In this document: in pieces, positions 9,322 to 16,683 of the stretch
How positions within the stretch are numbered: position 1 is the first letter of the stretch
Layout: the number at the start of each line of letters is the position of its first letter
Origin: Pontibacter mucosus
GTDB taxonomy: Bacteria > Bacteroidota > Bacteroidia > Cytophagales > Hymenobacteraceae
DNA length: 64,000 nucleotides
Direction of reading: 5' to 3'
NCBI RefSeq assembly: GCF_003054055.1
Contig: NZ_QBKI01000002.1
Coordinates: 248,001-312,000, forward strand
Notes under the pieces: generated by a model
The model's database searches: none
Told to the model about the DNA's origin: nothing
Seen by the model: the letters and a program-made list of their open reading frames with translations, nothing else
Made by a program: the position numbers and the translations under genes

Positions 9322-10638
9322 CTAATCATGCAGCATAATCGAATCCGGACGCGGGTGCTGCCTTTTGCCCGCCACAATCTCCTGCATTCCTTTCAGGGTC
9401 TGGTATACCTGGTCCAACTGCTCGTCGGTGATGCAGTAGGGTGGGATGGCGTAGATGATGTTGCCCAGCGGACGAAGTATAACGCCGTTGTCCAGCCCGA
9501 AACTATAGAGTGTGTCACGCAGGTCGCTGAAGTAGGAGGTGGCGCCGTCGTAGAACTCAATGGCCAGGATGGTGCCCTGCTGCCGTACTTCCAGCACCTG
9601 TGGCAGGTCTTTTATACTTTGGGCAAAGGCGGTGTGGCGTTGCGCGATGCGGTTTATACTTTCCTGTGTCTCGGGTTGCAGCAGCAAATCCAAGCTGGCC
9701 AGGCCGGCGGCGCAGGCCACGGGGTTGGCCGTGTAGCTGTGGCCGTGGAAAAGCGTTTTACTGCGGTCGTCATGCAGGAAAGCCTCGTAAATTTTCTCGT
9801 TGCAGGAAGTGGCTCCCAGCGCCATCGTGCCGCCCGTTAGTCCTTTTGAAAGGCACACCATATCCGGTTTTTGCTGCAGGTAATCGGTGGCGAAAGTGCG
9901 GCCGGTGCGGCCAAAGCCAGTCATCACCTCGTCGGCAATGTTAAGGATGCCGTGCTGCTGGCAGATAGCCATAAGTTTATCAAGGACCTCCGGCTTGTAC
10001 ATTATCATACCCCCGGTGCCCAGCACCAGCGGCTCGTAGATAAAGGCGGCAATATCGCCTTGTGCAGCAAGCTCCTCCAGTTGTTTTATGCTTTCCGCCT
10101 CCTTGCCGGCGGTAGGTACATCTATAAACTCCACCTCAAACAAGAATGGCCAGAACGGAGCGGTAAAGGCGCTGCGGGCGCTCACCGACATCGCCCCGAA
10201 GGTATCGCCGTGGTAGCTGTCGCGGAAAGCGATGATTTTCTTTTTAGGCGTATCGAGGTTGTTCCAGTACTGGATAGCCATTTTGATAGCCACTTCCACG
10301 GCGGTAGAACCGTTGTCGGAGTAAAAAATGCGGCTTTGGCCCGCTGGCAAAATTTGCAGCAAACGCTCGGCAAAAGTAACGGCAGGTTCGTGCGTAAAGC
10401 CCGCAAAAATCACGTGCTCCAGCGTACGCAGCTGCTCGGCCACTTTTTCGGCAATGTAAGGGTGCGCATGCCCGTGCAGGTTTACCCACCACGAGGCCAC
10501 GGCATCAATATAGGCTTTGCCATCCTCCGAAAACAAAAGCGCGCCCTCGCCCCGCACTATCGGAACAGGCAAGGCGGCGGTTTTCATTTGCGTGTAAGGA
10601 TGCCAGATAATATGTTGGTCGCGTTCAGCTAAGTTCAT
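9322..10638 (-). CDS. bioA: adenosylmethionine-8-amino-7-oxononanoate aminotransferase
   Basis: Class III PLP aminotransferase that converts KAPA to DAPA with S-adenosylmethionine as amino donor. IWHPYTQM at residues 10-18 is the BioA substrate signature; DNGST at 108-112, SYHGDTFGAMS, Asp236 in IADEVMTGFGRTG and the PLP lysine Lys265 in LSKGLTGG are all present. 438 residues, normal length. It lies downstream of the HEAT-like gene (about 45 nt) and is separated from bioD by a repeat-rich gap; the ketoacyl synthase follows about 530 bp downstream. Loss of none of the key residues is seen. Confidence 0.95.
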   Translation of the reverse strand: MNLAERDQHIIWHPYTQMKTAALPVPIVRGEGALLFSEDGKAYIDAVASWWVNLHGHAHPYIAEKVAEQLRTLEHVIFAGFTHEPAVTFAERLLQILPAGQSRIFYSDNGSTAVEVAIKMAIQYWNNLDTPKKKIIAFRDSYHGDTFGAMSVSARSAFTAPFWPFLFEVEFIDVPTAGKEAESIKQLEELAAQGDIAAFIYEPLVLGTGGMIMYKPEVLDKLMAICQQHGILNIADEVMTGFGRTGRTFATDYLQQKPDMVCLSKGLTGGTMALGATSCNEKIYEAFLHDDRSKTLFHGHSYTANPVACAAGLASLDLLLQPETQESINRIAQRHTAFAQSIKDLPQVLEVRQQGTILAIEFYDGATSYFSDLRDTLYSFGLDNGVILRPLGNIIYAIPPYCITDEQLDQVYQTLKGMQEIVAGKRQHPRPDSIMLHD

Positions 10639-10682
10639 AACAAAAGAATTTTATATGGGTTGATGGGCAGGAAGTATAGGGT

Positions 10683-11246
10683 TTATACTTTGGAGACCTG
10701 CCTGAGTATCTTTTTGCCCCGGGCCAGCATGGCAGGGGAGCCATCCTGGAGGTAAAACTCCGTCTGCGCCTGCAGCTCTTCTTTAATCCAGGGGAAAGTA
10801 GGAGAGAAATTCAGGAGGATGTCCAGGCAGTTTACCCGTACAGCCACCGGCGTTTCGGGGTGGATGAGCCAGTCGAAAATCACCTCCACAATGCCTTCAT
10901 GGTCGGCTATACTTGCCAGCGCCTCGCGGCAGACTGCGGGTGCCTTAGGGCTGGTAAGGTGCATCAGAATTTTGGTGAAGCAACGCTGGCAGCTGGGGTT
11001 TTGCTGCTCGGCTAGCCGGCCGATGAAACCTGGGAAGTAGGGCAGAAAGCAGTGTGGGTACGAGAGCGCTGCATGCTCTAGCACCCAGGCTGCGCGAAAG
11101 GCGATAGTTGGAGCCTCCTTCAAGAAACTGATATCGAGTAAATCAGAAACAGGAAGCTTTGCTTCTCCTGCCAAAGCGGCCAGTTGCAGTACGTTGGTTT
11201 TAGAGAGGGTGGAAGACAAGGCCTCTAGCAAGGCTTCTCGGGTCAT
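10683..11246 (-). CDS. HEAT-like alpha-helical protein of unknown function
   Basis: I do not recognise a named family. The 187 residues are almost entirely helical, soluble, with paired helices resembling HEAT/ARM repeats (for example EAPTIAFRAAWVLEHAAL and TPVAVRVNCLDILLNFSP), no signal peptide and no catalytic motif. It sits between bioD and bioA on the same strand, 44 nt upstream of bioA, so it may be part of the biotin transcription unit or an adaptor unrelated to biotin. HEAT-like proteins generally bind other proteins. No terminator is visible between it and bioA. Confidence 0.65.
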   Translation of the reverse strand: MTREALLEALSSTLSKTNVLQLAALAGEAKLPVSDLLDISFLKEAPTIAFRAAWVLEHAALSYPHCFLPYFPGFIGRLAEQQNPSCQRCFTKILMHLTSPKAPAVCREALASIADHEGIVEVIFDWLIHPETPVAVRVNCLDILLNFSPTFPWIKEELQAQTEFYLQDGSPAMLARGKKILRQVSKV

Positions 11247-11380
11247 AGGCCGGTGCTATAAAGTATAAATCAAAGCAGCAAACACTTGCCTGTAGTTCAG
11301 GGCAGGCATGCCATACTTTAAACCAGGGAAAGAACGCAAGGTTTTAAAGTATGATGCCTATCTGTAGCTGGCAGGGCTAT

Positions 11381-11516
11381 TAAGTTCTACTGAAACTGTC
11401 CCCTTGAGGGGACCATAGGGGTGTGAAGCTACGGAGCTACCCACTTTTGCGAACAGAAACTGATGAATCTGCAGGTGTAAACACCCCTATAATCCCCTCA
11501 AGGGGATAATTTTACA
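11381..11516. repeat. TGTCCCCTTGAGG...CCTCAAGGGGATAA inverted repeat
   Basis: About 135 bp with terminal inverted arms around GTCCCCTTGAGGGG and CCCCTCAAGGGGAT, inner arms TAGGGGTGT and ACACCCCTA. It is the same element as the inner one at 9061-9205 (identical over TAAGTTCTAC.GAAACTGTCC-like sequence) and a left half recurs at 41116. Non-coding, MITE-like. Confidence 0.72.
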
Positions 11517-11581
11517 CTCTTTTAGGTGCTGCTCATGCTAAAAGACCCGAATCTGAAAAAGATATGGAACAGGATAAGGCA

Positions 11582-11681
11582 TCCACGCTCGTGACGGGCT
11601 ATCGTTGGGCCTGTGGCCCAGTCGGATTACAAATCCGACCTCATAACCAGACACGGGTTGCAAACCCGCGCCAGCAAGTGA
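11582..11681. repeat. variable-arm palindrome cluster
   Basis: Chain of palindromes: GTTGGGCC/GGCCCA, GTCGGATT-ACA-AATCCGAC, CGGGTT-GCA-AACCCG. A stretch of nearly 60 bp from TCCACGCTCGTGAC to AAATCCGACC reappears inverted at 52541-52610 with few changes. The rest of the 525-bp gap between bioD and the HEAT-like gene holds only AGTATAA words and the element above. Confidence 0.72.
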
Positions 11682-11771
11682 ATTTTAAAGTATAACGCCT
11701 CCCCTTTACCAGGCAGTCATGTCGTTGCAATAAAGTATAAATCCAGCGTAGAGTGTCTTCTATAGGCGATT

Positions 11772-12386
11772 TTATAAGTAACCTTCGAACTGCTTAGCGT
11801 ACTCCGCCACAGTATCCTTGCAGAAATCGGCTTCCTGGCGGATGGATGGCAGCAGGCGCAGACCGGTATACTTCACGATAAAGTCTTCGGAGGTGGCGTT
11901 TTCCTCGCCGTTAAAGATGATGCCGGCCACCGGGATTTTGCGGTAACGCAGCACCTCGGCGGTAAGCAACGTATGGTTTATACTTCCCAGGTAGTTTCGG
12001 GAAACAAGTATAACTTCCAGGCCCAGCTGCTGCACCAGGTCCAGCACCAGGTAGCGCTTGTTCAGGGGTACCATCAGGCCGCCGGCTCCCTCCACAATCA
12101 GGTTGTTTTGGGTGTCAGGAAGGCGCATGCCTTTCACGTCGATTTCGATGCCCTCGGCAGCGGCAGCCTTGTGCGGCGACGCAGCCATTTTGAGGCGGTA
12201 AGCCTCCGGGTGGAAAACCGAGCGCTCATTAGAAACCAGACTCTTTACAGTGTCTGTGTCGGTGAAGTCCAGGCCGCCTGCTTGCACAGGTTTCCAGTAG
12301 TCGGCCTGCAGGGCTTCGGTAAGTATGGCAGCGGCAACCGTTTTGCCCACATCCGTACCGATTCCTGTTACAAAATATCGTTTCAT
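11772..12386 (-). CDS. bioD: dethiobiotin synthetase
   Basis: ATP-dependent carboxylase that closes the ureido ring of dethiobiotin from DAPA and CO2. P-loop GIGTDVGKTV at 8-17 with Lys15, substrate loop WKPVQAGG near residue 31, and EGAGGLMVPL near residue 99 are the family hallmarks. 204 residues, slightly shorter than Escherichia coli BioD (about 225). The start overlaps the bioF stop by 4 nt (ATGA), so translation is coupled in the bioB-bioF-bioD unit. Confidence 0.94.
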   Translation of the reverse strand: MKRYFVTGIGTDVGKTVAAAILTEALQADYWKPVQAGGLDFTDTDTVKSLVSNERSVFHPEAYRLKMAASPHKAAAAEGIEIDVKGMRLPDTQNNLIVEGAGGLMVPLNKRYLVLDLVQQLGLEVILVSRNYLGSINHTLLTAEVLRYRKIPVAGIIFNGEENATSEDFIVKYTGLRLLPSIRQEADFCKDTVAEYAKQFEGYL

Positions 12387-13519
12387 GTACCTTTGGCTAT
12401 GGCCTGCACGAGGCCCTCAATTTCTTCTTCACTATTAAAAGCATGCACAATCACGCGCAGCCGTTCAGTACCCTGGGGCACAGTGGGCGGCAGCACGGGG
12501 CGCACGTCAAAACCTTGTTGTTGCAGCGCAGCCGCCAGCGCCTTGAGCCGCTGAGGCTGTTGCAGGAAAACAGAAAGTATAACACTGCCTTCCGGGGAGC
12601 AGCTGATGCTGCTTATGTTGTTCAGTTTTCGGTACAATAGGTGCGCCAGTTGCTTTACCTTTTCCCGCTCTTGATTTAGCTCGGGCAGTAAAGTATAGGC
12701 ACACTTCAGGGCCACCAGCGCGTGCGTGGGTAGCCCAGTGGTATAAATAAAAGCGCGGCTGTAGTTGATGAGAAACTCGCGGAGCACCTGCGGGCCCACC
12801 ACGGCAGCCCCGTGCAAACCCATGGCCTTGCCGTAGGTCAGTACCCGGGCAAATACCTCCTGCTCCAGCCCCAGGGCCGGGACAAGTCCTTCGCCTTTTT
12901 CACCATAGAGGCCCACGGCATGTGCCTCATCTACAATAAGTGCCGCCTTGTGCGCGTTACATACTTGTGCCAGTTCCCGCAAGGGCGACTGGTCGCCATC
13001 CATTGAGTATACCGACTCTACCAGCACGTATACTTGCCCGCTTGTCCGCTGCAGTTTTTGCCGCAAATCCTCCACGCTGTTGTGGCGGAAGGAATAGCTC
13101 TTGGCAAAACTCAGGCGCAGGCCGTCTTTCATGGAGGCATGGCTGGCCTCGTCGTACAGCACGGTGTCGCCGCGCTGGGGCAGAGCCGACAATAAACCCA
13201 CGTTGGCGGTGTAGCCGGAGTTAAAGAGCAGCGCCGCCTCCGCGTGGTGGTAGCGCGCAATTATACTTTCCAGCTCCTCAAACAGCGGGTGGTTTCCTGA
13301 TAACAGTCGGGAGCCGGTCGCGCCCAATGGCAAATGGTTATACTTTTCCTCCTCCTTGTGGATAAGTGCCCGCAGTTTTTCAGAGCGAGCAAGGCCGAGG
13401 TAATCGTTCGAGCAGAAGTCGGTAAGGCCGGAGGTGGTTTTGAGTGCTCGCAGGTTGCCCTGCGCCGCCCGCTCCGCCAGCTTCTGCTGTAGTTTTATCG
13501 ACAAAGGATTTTGTGACAA
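12383..13519 (-). CDS. bioF: 8-amino-7-oxononanoate synthase
   Basis: PLP alpha-oxoamine synthase condensing pimeloyl-ACP (or -CoA) with alanine. Motifs: CSNDYLGLA at 36-44, GATGSRLLSGNH at 67-77, HAS at 127-129, VDEAHAVGLYG at 197-206, and Lys231 in TYGKAMGLHG as the PLP lysine. 378 residues, normal. Overlaps bioD by 4 nt and follows bioB by 70 nt. That gap holds short CTTTTGTCTTA-like repeats. Confidence 0.94.
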   Translation of the reverse strand: MSQNPLSIKLQQKLAERAAQGNLRALKTTSGLTDFCSNDYLGLARSEKLRALIHKEEEKYNHLPLGATGSRLLSGNHPLFEELESIIARYHHAEAALLFNSGYTANVGLLSALPQRGDTVLYDEASHASMKDGLRLSFAKSYSFRHNSVEDLRQKLQRTSGQVYVLVESVYSMDGDQSPLRELAQVCNAHKAALIVDEAHAVGLYGEKGEGLVPALGLEQEVFARVLTYGKAMGLHGAAVVGPQVLREFLINYSRAFIYTTGLPTHALVALKCAYTLLPELNQEREKVKQLAHLLYRKLNNISSISCSPEGSVILSVFLQQPQRLKALAAALQQQGFDVRPVLPPTVPQGTERLRVIVHAFNSEEEIEGLVQAIAKGT

Positions 13520-13589
13520 AGGACAAAGGAGTTAAAAAGTAATACCTTAAAGTATAAGTCTTTTGTCTTATGTCAAACAGTCTTTTGTC

Positions 13590-14612
13590 TTAAGAGCAAA
13601 CGTGTTGCGTCTCTTCTTTAAAAGATTTTCTTGGGTTCAGGCCCAGCAGTTCGAACATGGCTTTGTCCGCGTCGAAATCCGGGTTGGGGGTTGTGAGGAG
13701 CTTCTCACCGGTGAAAATAGAGTTCGCGCCGGCCAGGAAGCAAAGTGCCTGCTCCGTTACGCTCATGCGCTCACGTCCGGCCGATAGGCGCACCATCGAC
13801 TTTGGCATCAGGATACGGGCCGTGGCAATCATGCGCACCATTTCCCATACCGATACCAGCGGCTGATGCTCCAGCGGCGTACCTTTTACCGGCACCAGCG
13901 CGTTTACCGGCACCGATTCCGGGTGCTGCTCCATGGTAGACAAAGTATGCAGCATTTTAATACGGTCTTCGTCCGTCTCACCTAAACCGATAATACCACC
14001 CGAGCATACCGAGATACCTGCCTTGCGCACGTTATGGATGGTATCCAGACGGTCGTCGTAAGTACGGGTGGTGATGATGCTGGCGTAGTTCTCCTCGGAG
14101 GTGTCGAGGTTGTGGTTGTAGGCGTAAAGGCCGGCCTCTTTCAGCTTCTCGGCCTGGTACTCGTTTACCATGCCCAGCGTGCAGCATACTTCCAGCCCCA
14201 GGTCATTTACGCCTTTCACCATGTCCAGCACCTTGTCGAAGTCGCGGTTGTCGCGCACCTCGCGCCAGGCCGCGCCCATGCAGAAGCGGGTAGAGCCTCC
14301 TTCTTTGGCACGCTGTGCCGCCGAAAGCACCTGCTCCTGGCTCAGCAGCTTGTGCACCTCCACACCGGTGTGGTAGCGCGCCGCCTGCGGGCAGTAGGCG
14401 CAATCCTCGGTGCAGCCGCCGGTTTTAACAGACAATAACGTACATACCTGCACCTCGCCGGTGGCCTGGTATTGCTTATGCACATTGGCCGCCTCTACAA
14501 TCAGCTCCAGTACGGGCTTGTTGTAAATGGCTTCAATTTCCGCCAGACTCCAGTCGTTGCGGAGAGCTGTGTTTTGTCCGTTCTGCATCATGGTACTCGT
14601 GTTTAGGGTCAC
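13590..14612 (-). CDS. bioB: biotin synthase
   Basis: Radical SAM enzyme that inserts sulfur into dethiobiotin. The [4Fe-4S] ligands are Cys67, Cys71 and Cys74 in [10 protein letters not shown]; the [2Fe-2S] site ligands fit [16 protein letters not shown] and [11 protein letters not shown] plus the arginine of [10 protein letters not shown]. 340 residues, close to the usual 345. An alternative ATG seven codons in is possible. First gene of the bio cluster, with a promoter-like TACTTTTG box 33-40 nt upstream. Radical SAM and SAM-consuming bioA link it to the methionine genes at the left end only metabolically. Confidence 0.95.
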   Translation of the reverse strand: MTLNTSTMMQNGQNTALRNDWSLAEIEAIYNKPVLELIVEAANVHKQYQATGEVQVCTLLSVKTGGCTEDCAYCPQAARYHTGVEVHKLLSQEQVLSAAQRAKEGGSTRFCMGAAWREVRDNRDFDKVLDMVKGVNDLGLEVCCTLGMVNEYQAEKLKEAGLYAYNHNLDTSEENYASIITTRTYDDRLDTIHNVRKAGISVCSGGIIGLGETDEDRIKMLHTLSTMEQHPESVPVNALVPVKGTPLEHQPLVSVWEMVRMIATARILMPKSMVRLSAGRERMSVTEQALCFLAGANSIFTGEKLLTTPNPDFDADKAMFELLGLNPRKSFKEETQHVCS

Positions 14613-14644
14613 GAAGGTAATTTGAAGATTTAGGATTTAAAAAT

Positions 14645-14652
14645 CAAAAGTA
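14645..14652 (-). promoter_or_regulatory. putative -7 box TACTTTTG for bioB
   Basis: Fits TAnnTTTG on the minus strand, about 33 nt before the bioB ATG. No clear -33 TTG. Note it coincides with a variant of the AGTATA word, so it may be chance. Confidence 0.35.
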
Positions 14653-14763
14653 TGGGCAGTTTCGGTGGATAAATAGTTAACTTGTTCAGCTTGTGCGGGT
14701 TCTTTGTGGATAAATTACTTTGTTGATTTGTTGAGAAAAATTGTTTAGCGGCTCGGGTGTGGA

Positions 14764-14794
14764 AAACAAAAAGCCCCTGCTGGCGGGCAGGGGC
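14764..14794 (-). terminator. rho-independent terminator after the DUF4349 gene
   Basis: Minus-strand stem GCCCCTGC / GCAGGGGC with 6-nt loop, followed by TTTTTG TTTTCC. Lies about 50 nt after the DUF4349 stop. Confidence 0.82.
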
Positions 14795-14841
14795 GGTATA
14801 GCTCAATGAAGTATAAAATGAGAGTAGGGAAGAGTTGAGGT

Positions 14842-15636
14842 CTAACTATGCGCCCGCTTTCTCCTGTATACCCTGAGTGCAATGAGCAGCGCGATTCCTA
14901 AAAGTATAAACGGCCATACATTGATAAGCGCGACAAAGAACCAAACTAAGTTATCCCATCCGTTTCGGAAGCCATCCGTAATTTGATGGTTAAACTCAGC
15001 CTGATATGGGATGCTCTTGTAAAATGTAAGGGTTAATGTGGAGTATGAAACCTGGTTTTGGAGGTACTTCAGGCGCCCTTCCATGGATTCTATGTCGGAG
15101 CGTAATTCACCGATCTGCTTTTCAATTTCGAGCATCTCGATTACATTTTTTGCCTGCTTGAGGAGTTCTAAATACCTGTTTTCAAGCTCCTTTTTTGTCT
15201 TTAGCCGCGCCTGAATGTCCAGGAACTCAGTAGTAACGTCGATGATTTTGATTTCTTTGCTGTCGAACCGCTTTACTCCTTTGGTAGCATCACTCAGGAA
15301 ATTGTCGAAATGATCTGCCGGAACCCGAACAACCATGGTGTTACTTTCCCGCTCCGGAGAATTTGACTCCTGATCTGATGAAACATAACCCTTGTACTTT
15401 TCTACAGCTTTCAAGATAGCTTGCCTGGTAGCATTCAGGTCATTAGTTTCAAACTCCACATCCCCTTCTTTGATCAGCTTTCTTTCTACTGTTTCAACAC
15501 CTCTATCTGGTGATGGGGGAGGAGCAAGCTGCACTTCCAGCCTTTCTACACTTGCATATTCTGCTTGCTCGCCGCCACCACAGGCGGTGAGCAGCAGTAC
15601 AAACCACACGTACTTTATCAATTCTCTCATATTCAT
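14842..15636 (-). CDS. DUF4349 lipoprotein with coiled coil and C-terminal membrane helix
   Basis: Conserved envelope protein of unknown function. Signal ending LLTAC (Cys19) marks a lipoprotein; a periplasmic alpha/beta region (about 50-135, RKLIKEGDVEFET and VVRVPADHFDNFL) is followed by a long coiled coil (about 140-195, TKKELENRYLELLKQ and onward), then a beta stretch ending SYSTLTLTFYKS and a membrane helix near 235-258, with a basic tail RVYRRKRAHS. This layout matches DUF4349. 264 residues, complete. It stands alone between terminators, upstream of bioB on the same strand. Confidence 0.8.
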   Translation of the reverse strand: MNMRELIKYVWFVLLLTACGGGEQAEYASVERLEVQLAPPPSPDRGVETVERKLIKEGDVEFETNDLNATRQAILKAVEKYKGYVSSDQESNSPERESNTMVVRVPADHFDNFLSDATKGVKRFDSKEIKIIDVTTEFLDIQARLKTKKELENRYLELLKQAKNVIEMLEIEKQIGELRSDIESMEGRLKYLQNQVSYSTLTLTFYKSIPYQAEFNHQITDGFRNGWDNLVWFFVALINVWPFILLGIALLIALRVYRRKRAHS

Positions 15637-15743
15637 GGTTAGTTTTAGAAACTAAGGAATAGGCCAGAAGCTACTATACTATCTGTCCGCTCTATTGCTC
15701 CGTCATTATATACTATACTTTAAATATAGCAAACTCTATCTAA

Positions 15744-15773
15744 ACAAAAAGAGCACCCGCTGCCAGGTGCTCT
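15744..15773 (-). terminator. rho-independent terminator
   Basis: Minus-strand stem AGAGCACC / GGTGCTCT with an 8-nt loop and a following TTTTTG. Ends the 15801-16436 transcript. Confidence 0.8.
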
Positions 15774-15800
15774 TCCAATGCTGCAATCATACTTTATACT

Positions 15801-16436
15801 TTACGATTCTTCTTTTTTCTCCTCCAGGTGCACGAGGTAGCGGGTTAGCTTGTCCCACTGCAGCTCCTGGAAGATGGCCCAGCCGCCCTCAGCCACAAAG
15901 GTGTTCAGCACGGCGCGGTTACCAGCGTCTTCGCCCTGGTTGTTGATGGCCTCGTTTTTACCGATTTCATACCCATGGATGGTGTTGCCCTGGCGCGTTA
16001 CCCGGAAGGTGCTGCTGGCCTCCTTCGCAAAAAAGTGCTTCACCTCCGCCTCGTCTTCGGCTATTTCTACTGGCTTCTCGCTCGGGTGCACGGTAAACTC
16101 AGCCAGGTTCTCCTCCTCCCGAATCTCCGTTACCTGCACCCAGTTCTCGATGGTGGAGGCCGGCAGGATGATCTTCATGTAATACCCGTGCTCCGGCTTG
16201 AGCGCCGAGGTGCGGCGTCCGCGGTTGTCGTATAGCTCAAATGTGGAGTTAACGCCGGATAGCTTGGTCCAATCGTTCACGTTAAAGAGCTTTTGCTTGG
16301 AGCGCTCAAAGGCCGCGATGGCTTCCTGTTCGGTAGGGTAAGTGTTCTCGTTCTGGTAGAGTTTGTCTTTCGTTTCCTCGCCCTGCAGCACTTTGGCCTC
16401 TTTTTTTACCTTGTTAAAAATATCCTTTATCGACAT
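15801..16436 (-). CDS. conserved hypothetical protein
   Basis: Not recognised. 211 residues, soluble, no signal peptide or membrane segment. N-terminus basic and helical (SIKDIFNKVKKEAKVL), middle mixed alpha/beta, C-terminus acidic/charged (HLEEKKEES). Contains no obvious catalytic motif. Looks intact, starts with ATG and is followed by a terminator, divergent from the large regulator gene at 16684. Likely restricted to Bacteroidota. Confidence 0.7.
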   Translation of the reverse strand: MSIKDIFNKVKKEAKVLQGEETKDKLYQNENTYPTEQEAIAAFERSKQKLFNVNDWTKLSGVNSTFELYDNRGRRTSALKPEHGYYMKIILPASTIENWVQVTEIREEENLAEFTVHPSEKPVEIAEDEAEVKHFFAKEASSTFRVTRQGNTIHGYEIGKNEAINNQGEDAGNRAVLNTFVAEGGWAIFQELQWDKLTRYLVHLEEKKEES

Positions 16437-16683
16437 AGCTGTATTTCGTTTTGGTGATGGGATTATGTATCCTCAGAAAAAGAATGTACGCGCAGCAGGG
16501 TCGGATGTTGGTTGATAATGTGGTTTAGGTATCTGTAAAGTATAAAAAAGAGGGTAGCTCATCAGAAAGTATAAAGGCCGGCGTTGAGGGGCAGTATCAT
16601 AAAAAGGGAATAAAATCAACCTTATATACTAGGTATTATATTGCTAACTTAGCACTTCAAGGTCAAGAACATAAAGAAGCTAG

